From assembly GCA_025352325.1 (NCBI GenBank), contig JANXTR010000023.1:62001-126000 (forward strand): a DNA stretch of 64,000 bases, written 5' to 3'. This DNA comes from Microbacteriaceae bacterium. GTDB taxonomy: Bacteria; Actinomycetota; Actinomycetes; Actinomycetales; Microbacteriaceae. Under the pieces are notes generated by a model that did no database searches, was not told where the DNA came from, and saw only the letters and a program-made list of their open reading frames with translations. The number at the start of each line of letters is the position of its first letter. The first letter of the stretch is position 1. The translations under genes and the position numbers were made by a program. Below are positions 1 to 8,224 of the stretch, piece after piece.

Positions 1-777
1 CACGCCCCGACGGAGGCCATTGCCAAGCTCGGGCAGCTCTACCTGCAGAACGGCGTCTGGGACGGCGAGCCTCTTCTCTCGCCGGCGTGGGTCGCCGAGG
101 CCACGCGCTCGCACATCGACAACTCGGCCTGGGAGAACTCGGACTGGCAGCAGGGCTACGGCTTCCAGTTCTGGATGGCCAGGCACGGCTATCGCGGCGA
201 CGGCGCCTACGGGCAGTTCTGCGTGATCCTGCCCGAGCAGGACGTCGTCGTCGCCATCACGAGCCAGAGCCCCGACATGCAGGCGGTGCTCGACGCCGCG
301 TGGGCGGAGCTGCTGCCCGCCATCGACCGCGCGTCGACCCCGACCGCGGACGCCGAGCTGGCCGCACGGCTGTCTGCGGCGCAGTTGGCTCCGGTGCCCG
401 ACGGCGAGGTGGTCACCGGATCCTTCGCCGCCGCCCACGGCAACGACGCGGCATCGCTCACCGAGGTGCGTCTGAGCGGCGAGGGCGACGACTGGACACT
501 CTCCCTCGTTGAGGGCGAGGACACGCTGGTGCTGCCGGTGGGCCGGGGCTCCTGGACCGTCACCGACGCGTTCGCGGTCTCCGGCGGGGTGGACGGCGAT
601 GCGGTGGAAGACGGCGAGATGAACGGCGGTGTCCCGCGCATCGACGTGATCTTCGTCGAGACCCCGCACCGCCTCCATCTGACCTTCGACCCACCCGCCG
701 GAACGTTCGCCGCACGATGGGAGACCGCGCCGCTGCACGCCGCATCCCTCGCGCAGAACAGGATGCCGCGTCCGTAG
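1..777 (+). CDS. Serine hydrolase, beta-lactamase/class C PBP family (5' end outside window)
   Basis: The frame is open from base 1, so the N-terminus with the SxxK nucleophile lies outside the window; about 258 residues are visible. The motif HGYRGDGAYGQ near visible residue 62 sits where the family has its third active-site motif (KTG/HxG), and it is followed by the expected beta strand FCVILPEQDVVVAI. Upstream, LGQLYLQNGVWDGEPLLSPAWV is the helix and loop typical of esterase or D-aminopeptidase-like members. The last 150 or so residues form an extra C-terminal region without clear motifs. The substrate cannot be told from this part; a cell-envelope peptidase, esterase or resistance enzyme are all possible. 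Confidence 0.75.
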   Translation, partial: HAPTEAIAKLGQLYLQNGVWDGEPLLSPAWVAEATRSHIDNSAWENSDWQQGYGFQFWMARHGYRGDGAYGQFCVILPEQDVVVAITSQSPDMQAVLDAAWAELLPAIDRASTPTADAELAARLSAAQLAPVPDGEVVTGSFAAAHGNDAASLTEVRLSGEGDDWTLSLVEGEDTLVLPVGRGSWTVTDAFAVSGGVDGDAVEDGEMNGGVPRIDVIFVETPHRLHLTFDPPAGTFAARWETAPLHAASLAQNRMPRP

Positions 778-794
778 CCCGCGGTGGCCCGCCG

Positions 795-1045
795 CTACCG
801 AGCGGGCCAGTGCCAGGCGGGTGCGTCGAGAAGACCCTGCCCGACGAGCACGGTCTCTCCCTGCTGCTTCTCGAGCCTGTGCACCAGCGCCTCCCGCTCG
901 GCGAGCTGCGAGGGATGCAGGCGTGCGCGCGGTAGTGGCTCGACTTACCGCTCCCGTTGGGTCCGGTGGTGACGGTGACGGGCTCGAGCGGAACCACCAG
1001 CTACCGGAGGGAGCGGCACCCCTCGACGGCGAGAGTGCGCAGCAT
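795..1045 (-). pseudogene. Remnant of an AAA-family ATPase (internal deletion)
   Basis: Read leftward from an ATG at 1045, the sequence gives MLRTLAVEGCRSLR, an in-frame TAG, then LVVPLEPVTVTTGPNGSGKS with an intact Walker A. This is the N-terminus of the SMC-like AAA ATPases that normally run to 350-400 residues. About 40 residues in, the frame changes and LHPSQLAEREALVHRLEKQQ leads to GLLDAPAWHWPAR and a stop at 795, which looks like the C-terminus of the same family. Most of the middle is therefore gone, together with the Walker B region. The stop plus the deletion make a functional product very unlikely. Confidence 0.7.
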
Positions 1046-1062
1046 CCCGCCGCCGCGTCCCG

Positions 1063-2166
1063 CTACCGCTGATCGAGCGAGCTGAGCGCGGCGACCACCT
1101 GGCGGGCGATCGTGCGGCCCGCGCGGTTCGCGCCGATCGTGGACGCGGTGGGCCCGTAGCCCGCGAAGAAGACGCGCGCGTTGCGCCAGGCCGCGCCGCC
1201 GCCGACTCCGATGCCGCCCTCCTTCTCCCGCAGTTTGAGGGGGGCGAGGTGCCGCAGTTCCGGGCGGAATCCGGTGGCCCAGATGATCGCGTCGGCGTGC
1301 TGGAAGCGGCCGTCGGGCCAGCGCACGCCGTCCGCTTCGATCGAGGAGAACATCGGGCCGGCGTGGAGCAGTCCGCGGTCGATGGCAGCCTGGATGCGGC
1401 GGGAGCGGGGCACGCCCGTAGTCGAGACGATGCTGGGCAGGGCGCGACCTTCGCGCGCCGCCGCGTCCTGGAGGGCCACCGCGCTGACGCCGGACTCGAT
1501 GTTGAGCTCCTGGTCCTCGAGGAACTCGATCGGCCGCCGGGCGACCCAGGTGATCGAGCCCGCGACGTTCTCGAGCTCCATGAGGAAGCCGATCGCGCTC
1601 GTGCCGCCGCCGACCACGACGACGTCCTTGCCGGCGAACTCGGCCGCGTCGCCGTACTCGACCGTGTGCAGCTGCCTGCCCCGGAAGTCGTTCATGCCCG
1701 GATACCAGGGAACGAACGGCGCCCCCCAGGTGCCCGTCGCGTTCACAAGCAGCCGGGTGGAGACCTCGCGCTCGCCGTAGTCGCCGCGGAAGCGCACGAC
1801 GAAACCGTCGAGCGTCGCCTCCACCCGGGTGACGTTCGCCGGGCGCACCACCTGCAGGCCGAAGTGCTGCTCGTAGCGGCGATAGAAGTCGGCCACGACC
1901 TCTTTGGCGGGCGCCTGCCGATCTGCGGTGTCGAAACTGACGCTGAGCTCCTCCATGCCGGGCAGGTCATTCACGCGGTGCGCGTACCCCAGTTTCAGCG
2001 CCTCCCAGCGGAACTGCCAGGCACCACCCGCGCCGGGACCGCGGTCGAGCAGCACGAAATCGTTACCGGCGTCCAGCCCCAGCCGACGCAGGTAGTAGGC
2101 CACGGCGAGTCCCGCTTGACCCGCGCCGATCACGACTACGGAGGTGTCGGTTGTGCGCTCGGTCAC
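1063..2166 (-). CDS. FAD/NAD(P)-dependent oxidoreductase, flavin monooxygenase type
   Basis: A 367-residue two-dinucleotide-fold flavoprotein. The FAD motif VVIGAGQAGLA is at residues 10-20, and a second nucleotide motif VVVVGGGTSAIG near residue 187 should bind NAD(P)H. DAIIWATGFRPEL near residue 295 is the C-terminal ATG motif of FMO and CzcO-like proteins. The length fits the small soluble monooxygenase/reductase group. Start is the GTG at 2166, six bases after a TAACGT -10 box, so the message is probably leaderless. The substrate is unknown; the gene stands alone, convergent with the decayed ATPase stub's neighbour and divergent from the DUF3073 gene. Confidence 0.85.
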   Translation of the reverse strand: MTERTTDTSVVVIGAGQAGLAVAYYLRRLGLDAGNDFVLLDRGPGAGGAWQFRWEALKLGYAHRVNDLPGMEELSVSFDTADRQAPAKEVVADFYRRYEQHFGLQVVRPANVTRVEATLDGFVVRFRGDYGEREVSTRLLVNATGTWGAPFVPWYPGMNDFRGRQLHTVEYGDAAEFAGKDVVVVGGGTSAIGFLMELENVAGSITWVARRPIEFLEDQELNIESGVSAVALQDAAAREGRALPSIVSTTGVPRSRRIQAAIDRGLLHAGPMFSSIEADGVRWPDGRFQHADAIIWATGFRPELRHLAPLKLREKEGGIGVGGGAAWRNARVFFAGYGPTASTIGANRAGRTIARQVVAALSSLDQR

Positions 2167-2178
2167 GCGACAACGTTA
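2166..2178 (-). promoter_or_regulatory. Leaderless -10 box of the flavin oxidoreductase
   Basis: TAACGT (2178-2173), 6 nt before the GTG start; no Shine-Dalgarno sequence. Confidence 0.55.
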
Positions 2179-2323
2179 CCCGGATGCCCGCCGACCGATC
2201 GGGGGACACCCGGCTGCGCGTCCCCCGATCGGCGGCTCCGCATCCTGATGGCCGGATGCTGCGTGATAGACTTTCGCGCAGTCTTTAACCTGTTCCGCAC
2301 TCTGATCAATGAGGGGGTCACGC

Positions 2324-2539
2324 ATGGGGCGCGGCCGTCAAAAAGCGAAGCACACTAAGGTCGCTCGCGACCTGAAGTATTTCTCCCCGGACACCAACTA
2401 CGGGGCACTCCAGCAGGAGCTCTCCCCCGGGGAACCGGGTGATCCGCGACTTGAGGAAGACCTCGAGAAGTGGCCCGAATACTCGGCGTTCCATGCCGAC
2501 GAACTCGACGACGAAGAAGACCGGTCCAAGAGCGCCTGA
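2324..2539 (+). CDS. DUF3073 family protein
   Basis: A 71-residue protein beginning MGRGRQKAKHTKVARDLKY with a basic N-terminus and an acidic tail (ELDDEEDRSKSA). This is the characteristic layout of the actinobacterial DUF3073 family, whose function is not known. The start at 2324 is preferred over an ATG at 2309 because GAGGGGG lies 7-8 nt ahead of it and MGRGRQKAKHTK is the conserved family start. A TAGACT -10 candidate lies at about 2266. The gene sits beside purM as it often does in actinobacteria. Confidence 0.9.
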   Translation: MGRGRQKAKHTKVARDLKYFSPDTNYGALQQELSPGEPGDPRLEEDLEKWPEYSAFHADELDDEEDRSKSA

Positions 2540-2606
2540 TCCCTCTCGCCGAACGGCTCGCTCCGCTCGCCAGCCGAGTTCGGCGCCCTTCGGGCCGTGG
2601 TCGACG

Positions 2607-3710
2607 CTAGTTCGCGAACGCTCCGACGAGCCTGACCGCTCCGCCATCGACGCCCTTGGCACCCTGCTCGAAGCCGGTGAGGTCGTGCTCGCCGAGCGTC
2701 ACCCGTCCGGCGACCCACGCGGGCAGTCCGGCCGCAGTGAGCGCGTGCGTCACGCCACTGGCCGCGCCCTGCGCGACGATGGCGATCATCCCGACGCCCA
2801 GGTTCCAGGTGCCCTCGGTGTCCTCGAGCGCGATGCCGCCCATGTCGGCCAGCACGCGGAACACCGGCTGCGGGCTCCAGGTGGAGCGGTCGAGCTCGAC
2901 CCAGGCCCCGCGCGGCAGCACGCGCGCCAGATTGGCGGCGATCCCGCCGCCGGTGATGTGGCTGAGCGCGTGGACCGAGCCGGGCAGCTCGTCGAGCACG
3001 CGCAACAGGGGAGCCGTGTAGAGCCGCGTCGGCTCGAGCAACACCTCGCCGACCACGCCACCGAGCTCGTCCGAGCTCTGCGTATAGCCGACGCCGCGAT
3101 CCGCGAGGATGTGGCGCACCAGCGAGAAGCCGTTGCTGTGCAGCCCGCTCGAGGCGATGGCGACCACCACGTCACCGTGCTTGACGCGCTCCGGGCCGAG
3201 CACGGCATCCGCCTCAACGGCGCCCACCGCCGCGCCGGCCAGGTCGTAGTCGTCGGGGGCCAGCAGCCCCGGATGCTCGGCCGTCTCGCCGCCGACGAGC
3301 GCGGTGCCGGTGGCGGCGCAGGCCGTCGCGATCCCGCCCACGATGGTGGCGATCCGCTCGGGGACCACCTTGCCGCAGGCGATGTAGTCGGTCATGAACA
3401 ACGGACGCGCGCCGACCACCACGATGTCGTCGACCACCATGCCGACCAGGTCCTGGCCGATGGTGTCGTGCTTGTCCAACGCCTGGGCGATCGCGATCTT
3501 GGTGCCCACGCCATCCGTGCTGGTCGCCAGTAGGGGCTTCGTGAAGTCGCGCAGGAACGAGACATCGAACAGGCCGGCGAACCCGCCCACGCCGCCGAGC
3601 ACCTCGGCGCCGTGCGTGCGCGAGACCGCGGCCTTCATCAGCTCGACCGCGCGGTCGCCCGCCGCCGTGTCGACACCGGCCGCTGCGTAGCTGTTCGAGG
3701 CACCCATCAC
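2607..3710 (-). CDS. purM: Phosphoribosylformylglycinamidine cyclo-ligase (AIR synthase)
   Basis: Makes aminoimidazole ribonucleotide from FGAM with ATP in step 5 of purine synthesis; cytosolic. Motifs are GGVGGFAGLFD near residue 45, LLATSTDGVGTK near 60, and GGETAEHPG near 140, all typical of the PurM/SelD ATP-binding fold. At about 367 residues it has normal family length. The best start is the GTG at 3710, six bases after TACCCT; the adjacent ATG at 3707 is the alternative. The open frame continues far upstream, but the sequence there is unrelated to PurM. It is divergent from purF across about 300 bp. Confidence 0.95.
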   Translation of the reverse strand: MMGASNSYAAAGVDTAAGDRAVELMKAAVSRTHGAEVLGGVGGFAGLFDVSFLRDFTKPLLATSTDGVGTKIAIAQALDKHDTIGQDLVGMVVDDIVVVGARPLFMTDYIACGKVVPERIATIVGGIATACAATGTALVGGETAEHPGLLAPDDYDLAGAAVGAVEADAVLGPERVKHGDVVVAIASSGLHSNGFSLVRHILADRGVGYTQSSDELGGVVGEVLLEPTRLYTAPLLRVLDELPGSVHALSHITGGGIAANLARVLPRGAWVELDRSTWSPQPVFRVLADMGGIALEDTEGTWNLGVGMIAIVAQGAASGVTHALTAAGLPAWVAGRVTLGEHDLTGFEQGAKGVDGGAVRLVGAFAN

Positions 3711-3722
3711 GGGCCTAGGGTA
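3710..3722 (-). promoter_or_regulatory. Leaderless -10 box of purM
   Basis: TACCCT (3722-3717), 6 nt before GTG at 3710, or 9 nt before ATG at 3707. Confidence 0.45.
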
Positions 3723-3949
3723 CCGGGGCGCTGGCCTGGCCGCGTGTACGCCGGATCGGAGGGACGCCCCCACTGGGAGTCCCGCGAAGACGCCTACTTC
3801 CTCGGAGACCTGGTGATCGCGGCACTGCTGTTCTGTCGCCGCGCTCACGGGCTGTCGCTCTTGCACTCGGCACCGATCACGGTCGTCGGGTCGCAGAACG
3901 AGCCGGTCGCGGCGCACTAGGGCCAGGTGCGGTCGCAATCCATATGGGA

Positions 3950-3983
3950 AGATGGGGCGTACTCGGTCGAGTGCGCCCCATCT
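3950..3983 (+). promoter_or_regulatory. Strong hairpin in the purF leader (possible attenuator)
   Basis: A 15-bp stem with a GGTC tetraloop: the arms are AGATGGGGCGTACTC (3950-3964) and GAGTGCGCCCCATCT (3969-3983), with a single T-G wobble, and pairing can extend outward over a few more bases. It is followed by a pyrimidine run TTTCTCATCTT and then the purF Shine-Dalgarno GGGAG. The position just ahead of purF suggests transcript attenuation or translational control; no ligand-binding aptamer is recognisable. Confidence 0.6.
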
Positions 3984-4007
3984 TTCTCATCTTGGGAGCC
4001 CCGCGGC

Positions 4008-5465
4008 ATGTGCGGCATCGTCGGCATTGTCTCCTCGAGTCCCGTCAACCAACAGGTCTACGACGCACTCGCGCTTCTTCAGCACCGCGGCCAGGACTCG
4101 ACGGGCATTGCCACATCGGACGGCAGCATCATCCACATGGAGAAGGCCAAGGGCCAGGTGCGCGAGGCGTACCGCACCCGTGACATGCGCTCCCTGCTCG
4201 GCACGATGGGTCTCGGCCACGTGCGCTACGCCACCCGCGGCGACGCGAATAAGGAGCAGGAGGCGCAGCCGTTCTACGTGAACGCGCCGTACGGCATCGT
4301 GCTCGTGCACAACGGCAACCTCACGAACACGCGCGAGCTCGCCGAGGAGCTGTTCCACATCGACCGTCGGCACCTCAACACGAACTCCGACACCGAGCTG
4401 CTCGTCAACGTGCTCGCCCACGAGCTGCAGGCACAGGTGCGCGGCACCGACCTGGACCCGGATCAGGTGTTCGATGCGATCTCGACGCTCCACGAGCGGG
4501 TCGAGGGCTCCTACGCCGCGATCGCCCTGATCGCCGGGCAGGGGCTGCTCGCCTTCCGGGACCCTTTCGGCATCCGGCCCCTCATCCTGGGCAAGCGCAC
4601 CAGCGGACTCGTCGGCACCGAGTGGATCGTGGCGAGCGAGTCCCTCGTGCTCGAGAGCGGCGGCTACGACGTGGTGCGCGATGTCGCGCCCGGCGAGGCG
4701 GTCTACATCGCCCGGAACGGCGAGATGTTCTCCCGGCAGTGCGCGAAGAACCCGGTGCTGATCCCGTGCTCCTTCGAGTACGTGTACCTGGCCCGCCCCG
4801 ACTCCATCATGAACGGGATCTCGGTCTACGAGGCGCGCCTCCGGCTCGGCGACCGGCTGGCCGACACCATCGCGAAGTACGTGCCGAGCGGCTCGATCGA
4901 CGTGGTCATGCCGATCCCGGATTCGTCGCGCCCGGCCGCCATGCAGGTCGCGCAGAAGCTCGGCATCGAGTACCGCGAGGGCTTCTACAAGAACCGCTAC
5001 GTCGGACGGACGTTCATCATGCCCGGCCAGGAGCAGCGCACCAAGAGCGTGAAGCAGAAGCTGAACGCAATGGGGTCCGAGTTCCGCGGCAAGAACGTGC
5101 TGATCGTCGACGACTCGATCGTGCGCGGCACCACCTCGCGCGAGATCGTCGACATGGCCCGCCAGGCCGGCGCCAACTCGGTCACCTTCACCTCGGCCGC
5201 GCCGCCCGTGCGCTACCCGCACGTGTACGGGATCAACATGCCGAGCCGCGCGGAGCTGGTCGCCTCCGGCCGCAAGATCCCCGAGATCGCGACCGAACTC
5301 GGTGCCGACTACCTGATCTACCAGGAGGTCGCCGACATGGAGGCCGCGATCATCGAGGGCTCCGACATCGCTTCGCTTGAGATGAGCTGCTTCACTGGCG
5401 ACTACGTGACCGGCACGGTCACCCCGGAGTACCTGGCCTGGGTCGAGGCGAATCAGCTGAGCTGA
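4008..5465 (+). CDS. purF: Amidophosphoribosyltransferase
   Basis: Catalyses the committed step of purine synthesis, glutamine + PRPP to 5-phosphoribosylamine. Translation from 4008 gives MCGIVGIV, with Cys2 as the N-terminal glutaminase nucleophile once Met is removed, so there is no propeptide; GGGAG precedes this ATG. RGDAN and HNGNLTN belong to the glutaminase domain, and LIVDDSIVRGTT near residue 365 is the PRPP-binding loop. The 485-residue length is normal. Of the four cysteine ligands of the Bacillus-type Fe-S cluster only those in PCSFEYVY and MSCFTGDY appear kept; the PHVYGI position and the other C-terminal position are replaced. The 3' end overlaps the convergent gene by 47 bp. 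Confidence 0.96.
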   Translation: MCGIVGIVSSSPVNQQVYDALALLQHRGQDSTGIATSDGSIIHMEKAKGQVREAYRTRDMRSLLGTMGLGHVRYATRGDANKEQEAQPFYVNAPYGIVLVHNGNLTNTRELAEELFHIDRRHLNTNSDTELLVNVLAHELQAQVRGTDLDPDQVFDAISTLHERVEGSYAAIALIAGQGLLAFRDPFGIRPLILGKRTSGLVGTEWIVASESLVLESGGYDVVRDVAPGEAVYIARNGEMFSRQCAKNPVLIPCSFEYVYLARPDSIMNGISVYEARLRLGDRLADTIAKYVPSGSIDVVMPIPDSSRPAAMQVAQKLGIEYREGFYKNRYVGRTFIMPGQEQRTKSVKQKLNAMGSEFRGKNVLIVDDSIVRGTTSREIVDMARQAGANSVTFTSAAPPVRYPHVYGINMPSRAELVASGRKIPEIATELGADYLIYQEVADMEAAIIEGSDIASLEMSCFTGDYVTGTVTPEYLAWVEANQLS

Positions 5466-5952
5466 GCGTGGCGCTGGCGAACCTCGCCGAAGCCTTCCGG
5501 ATCTCATCGAACGGGAACAGCTGGATCGGGAAGAAAACCGGTATCCGGGGCGACCGCGTTGTCCGGATGATCGCGAACCCGCGACTGCCTTCGATGCTCC
5601 GAATGAGCGAGTACGAAATGGAACTCGTCACCAGACCGTCTGCGATAACTAACGAGTGCGAGTCGAACCGTGAGGACAACACCGTCCCGACCGGCAAGAC
5701 TCGCCGCGTGCGCTGTCGGATCGAGAGGAAAACCGAGATCACAAGAATCACGGCCAGCGGCACGGGCATCACCGCCACCACCCAGGTGGTCCGGATCAGG
5801 AGCGCCAAGCCCAGCGCCTCCAGCGCCAGCAGCGCCACGAAGGTGGACAGCATCCGGCCCATAGCGAACCAGCAGAGTCGTACGACGACCTTCGCGCGGT
5901 AGTCGGCGTCTACCTCGAACGTCCATGTCACGCCCTCGGCCATTTCGTCCAT
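5419..5952 (-). CDS. YcxB-like membrane protein
   Basis: A 177-residue protein with two adjacent membrane segments (about residues 35-80, separated by a short turn), followed by a cytoplasmic domain with a PH-like strand pattern (VLSSRFDSHSLVIADGLVTSS, SYSLIRSIEGSRGFAIIR). This arrangement matches the YcxB-like family of unknown function. The ATG at 5952 lies 6 nt after TACCTT, so leaderless translation is likely; a second ATG at 5943 is possible. It converges on purF and overlaps its 3' end by 47 bp. The base composition is slightly less GC-rich than its neighbours. Confidence 0.65.
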   Translation of the reverse strand: MDEMAEGVTWTFEVDADYRAKVVVRLCWFAMGRMLSTFVALLALEALGLALLIRTTWVVAVMPVPLAVILVISVFLSIRQRTRRVLPVGTVLSSRFDSHSLVIADGLVTSSISYSLIRSIEGSRGFAIIRTTRSPRIPVFFPIQLFPFDEIRKASARFASATLSSADSPRPRPGTPG

Positions 5953-5964
5953 TCCCCGAAGGTA
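5952..5964 (-). promoter_or_regulatory. Leaderless -10 box of the YcxB-like gene
   Basis: TACCTT (5964-5959), 6 nt before ATG 5952. Confidence 0.45.
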
Positions 5965-6005
5965 GTGCGGGGAGCGGCTCCTGCACAGGGAGCGGGGCGC
6001 TGCTG

Positions 6006-6341
6006 CTACTCGAGCTGCTGCGGGGCGTCGGGATGCTCGGGTTGCTCGGGCGTCTCGACCCGCTCGAGCTCGGCCGTCACGGTGCGGGCGCGGCGTACGG
6101 AGCGCCGATCCAGCGCGAGCCCGACGATCGCCCCGAGCACGATGCCGGCCGGAACGCCGTAGAGGCAGAAGTAGCCGTAGCTGGCGGCGAAACCGACCTT
6201 CGGGTCGGCATCCGAGAGACTCGTGATGATCAGGGTGACGATCGCTCCAACGATCGCGCCCGCCAGGAGGAACACCGGCAGGCGCGGCGCGCGGCGCAGG
6301 CGGACCTCTGCGGTCGAGTCGCTCGTGCGGGGTTCGCTCAC
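6006..6341 (-). CDS. Small conserved membrane protein
   Basis: A 111-residue protein with two hydrophobic segments: LPVFLLAGAIVGAIVTLIIT (about residues 20-42) and GYFCLYGVPAGIVLGAIVGL (about 55-75). A short acidic, proline-rich tail (ETPEQPEHPDAPQQLE) follows. The start is taken as GTG at 6341, preceded by GAATGGGGG, because the frame upstream shows no coding character. No function is known. Similar small proteins sit near purD in related actinobacteria, but this is from memory and the assignment is a placeholder. Confidence 0.6.
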   Translation of the reverse strand: MSEPRTSDSTAEVRLRRAPRLPVFLLAGAIVGAIVTLIITSLSDADPKVGFAASYGYFCLYGVPAGIVLGAIVGLALDRRSVRRARTVTAELERVETPEQPEHPDAPQQLE

Positions 6342-6483
6342 ACCCCCATTCTGCGCCACGTCAGAGGGAGCAGTCCTCTCGGGCGACGCCGAAATGGATC
6401 GAAATCCCGCTGATTCGTGCGGGATGGCTCGCCGTCGACGGCCCACCAGCCATTCGACACGAATCGGCGGCGTGTCAGCGGGC

Positions 6484-6858
6484 TCAGGCGGGCGGCACCC
6501 GCCACGCGAGGGGTAGCACCTCGCGGAGGTCCGCACGCTGGCCGGATGCCGAGGCGCGCGCCGCCGACACCGCCTCGGGCCACGGCAACGAGCCGGTGGC
6601 GAGGGCGATCCAGGTCGCGGCATCCGTCTCGATGACGTTCGGCGGGGTCCCGCGCGTGTGACGCGGCCCCTCGATCGCCTGCACCGCGCCCCACGGCGGC
6701 ACGCGCACCTCGACAGTGTGCCCCTCGAAGTCGGAGGCGAGCACCTCGAGCAGGTAGCGCACGGCGAGCGCCTCGGTGGCACGGTCGTCGGCTCCGGCGA
6801 GCACCGCGTCGACCGCGGCGGATCCGGCGAGCGGGTCGATCTTTCGGCGCACGCTCAC
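6484..6858 (-). CDS. Sterol-carrier (SCP-2-like) family protein
   Basis: A 124-residue protein with the sequence pattern of the actinobacterial 'sterol carrier family' proteins: a short helical N-terminus (AVRYLLEVLASDFEGHTVEVRVPP), a central GPRHTRGTPPNVIETDAATW segment and LPLAWRVPPA at the C-terminus. The role is probably binding of a hydrophobic or small ligand; no substrate is known. GTG at 6858 is preceded by GGAGAAC. It is divergent from purD with only 69 bp between starts. Confidence 0.65.
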   Translation of the reverse strand: MSVRRKIDPLAGSAAVDAVLAGADDRATEALAVRYLLEVLASDFEGHTVEVRVPPWGAVQAIEGPRHTRGTPPNVIETDAATWIALATGSLPWPEAVSAARASASGQRADLREVLPLAWRVPPA

Positions 6859-6915
6859 GCGGCGTTCTCCGTCAGATGCGCCCGAACCTCGTCCATGGCG
6901 TCACGCTACCGCCGG

Positions 6916-6928
6916 TAGCCTGTGTCCG
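6916..6928 (+). promoter_or_regulatory. Leaderless -10 box of purD
   Basis: TAGCCT (6916-6921), 6 nt before GTG 6928; this decides against the in-frame GTG at 6922. Confidence 0.55.
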
Positions 6929-8217
6929 TGAGAATCCTCGTCCTCGGCTCCGGCGCCCGGGAGCACGCGATCATCGTGGCACTGCTGCGCGAGAACGCCG
7001 GGCACGAGCTCGTGAGTGCTCCGGGCAACGCGGGGATCGCGGCATCCGCTCAGGTGGGGGGAACCGTCGAAACGGTCGGCCTCGACGCCTCCAACGGCAA
7101 ACTGGTCGCCGAGTACGCTGCCGACAACGGGATCGAGCTCGTCGTCATCGGGCCCGAGGCCCCCCTCGTCGCGGGCGTCGCCGACGTGCTGCGAGCGAAG
7201 GGCATCCCCGTCTTCGGTCCGGGCAAGGCGGCAGCGGCTCTCGAGGGTTCGAAGGCCTTCGCGAAGCGAATCATGGATGCCGCCAATGTCCCCACCGGCC
7301 GCGCGCACCGTGGCTCCACCGTCGCCGAGGTCGAGTCGGCGCTGGACGCGCTGGGGGCGCCGCACGTGGTGAAAGCCGACGGGCTCGCGGCGGGCAAGGG
7401 CGTGCTGGTCACCGACGACCGCGCCGCCGCGCTCGCGCATGCCGAGTTTTACCTGCAGCAGGGTGACGTGCTCGTCGAGGAGTTCCTCGACGGCCAGGAG
7501 GTCTCGCTGTTCTTCCTCTCCGACGGCCACGACGTCGTGCCGCTCAGCCCCGCGCAGGACTACAAGCGCGCGGGTGACGGCGACACCGGACCGAACACCG
7601 GCGGCATGGGCGCGTACTCGCCGCTTCCCTGGCTCAACGACCGCTGGGGCTCGGAGGCGAGCTTCGTCGACGAGATCCTCGACACCGTCGCCTTGCCGAC
7701 CGTCCGCACCCTCGAGGCCGAGGGCACGCCGTTCATCGGCCTGCTGTACTGCGGCCTCATCGTCACCCAGCACGGGGTGCGCGTCATCGAATTCAACGCG
7801 CGCTTCGGCGACCCTGAGACCCAGGTCGTGCTGCCGCGACTGCTCACGCCGCTGTCGTCTCTGCTGCTGGCGGCCGCGACCGGAACGCTGGGGCGGATGC
7901 CGTACCCGAGCTTCTCGTCCGACGTCGCGGTGGTCGTGGTCCTGGCCAGCGAGGGCTACCCCGAGTCGCCGATCACGGGCCGGGCGATCACCGGGCTGGA
8001 CGCGGCATCCGAGGTCACCGGGGTCACCGTGCTGCACGCGGCGACGGCGCACGGCTCCGACGGCGGGTTCGTGGCGACCGGCGGGCGCGTGCTCGGGGTC
8101 GTCGCGCAGGGCGCCGGCTTCCCCGCGGCCCGCAAGGCCGCTTACGAGGCTCTCGGCCGCATCCACCTGGACGGCTCGCAGTACCGCACCGACATCGCAG
8201 AACGGGTAGCACGATGA
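6928..8217 (+). CDS. purD: Phosphoribosylamine-glycine ligase (GAR synthetase)
   Basis: Joins glycine to phosphoribosylamine with ATP, step 2 of purine synthesis. The N-terminus RILVLGSGAREHAI is the diagnostic PurD start. Other landmarks are VVIGPEAPLVAG near residue 72, the ATP-grasp stretch GLAAGKGVLV near 155, and GPNTGGMGAYSP near 222 with the FNARFGDPETQ metal/ATP site near 290. At 429 residues the length is normal. It is followed 7 bp later by purC, and the two are likely co-transcribed. Confidence 0.95.
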   Translation: MRILVLGSGAREHAIIVALLRENAGHELVSAPGNAGIAASAQVGGTVETVGLDASNGKLVAEYAADNGIELVVIGPEAPLVAGVADVLRAKGIPVFGPGKAAAALEGSKAFAKRIMDAANVPTGRAHRGSTVAEVESALDALGAPHVVKADGLAAGKGVLVTDDRAAALAHAEFYLQQGDVLVEEFLDGQEVSLFFLSDGHDVVPLSPAQDYKRAGDGDTGPNTGGMGAYSPLPWLNDRWGSEASFVDEILDTVALPTVRTLEAEGTPFIGLLYCGLIVTQHGVRVIEFNARFGDPETQVVLPRLLTPLSSLLLAAATGTLGRMPYPSFSSDVAVVVVLASEGYPESPITGRAITGLDAASEVTGVTVLHAATAHGSDGGFVATGGRVLGVVAQGAGFPAARKAAYEALGRIHLDGSQYRTDIAERVAR

Positions 8218-8224
8218 GGCACGA

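Noticed and set aside
3723-3920. Possible small gene between purM and purF
   Set aside because: Frames on both strands lack a start signal and recognisable motifs; a leftward frame ending in GAECKSDSP was considered but nothing supports it.
3987-5507. 506-codon open frame antisense to purF
   Set aside because: Shadow frame caused by high GC at third positions; composition is Arg/Asp/Val-rich and purF is certain.
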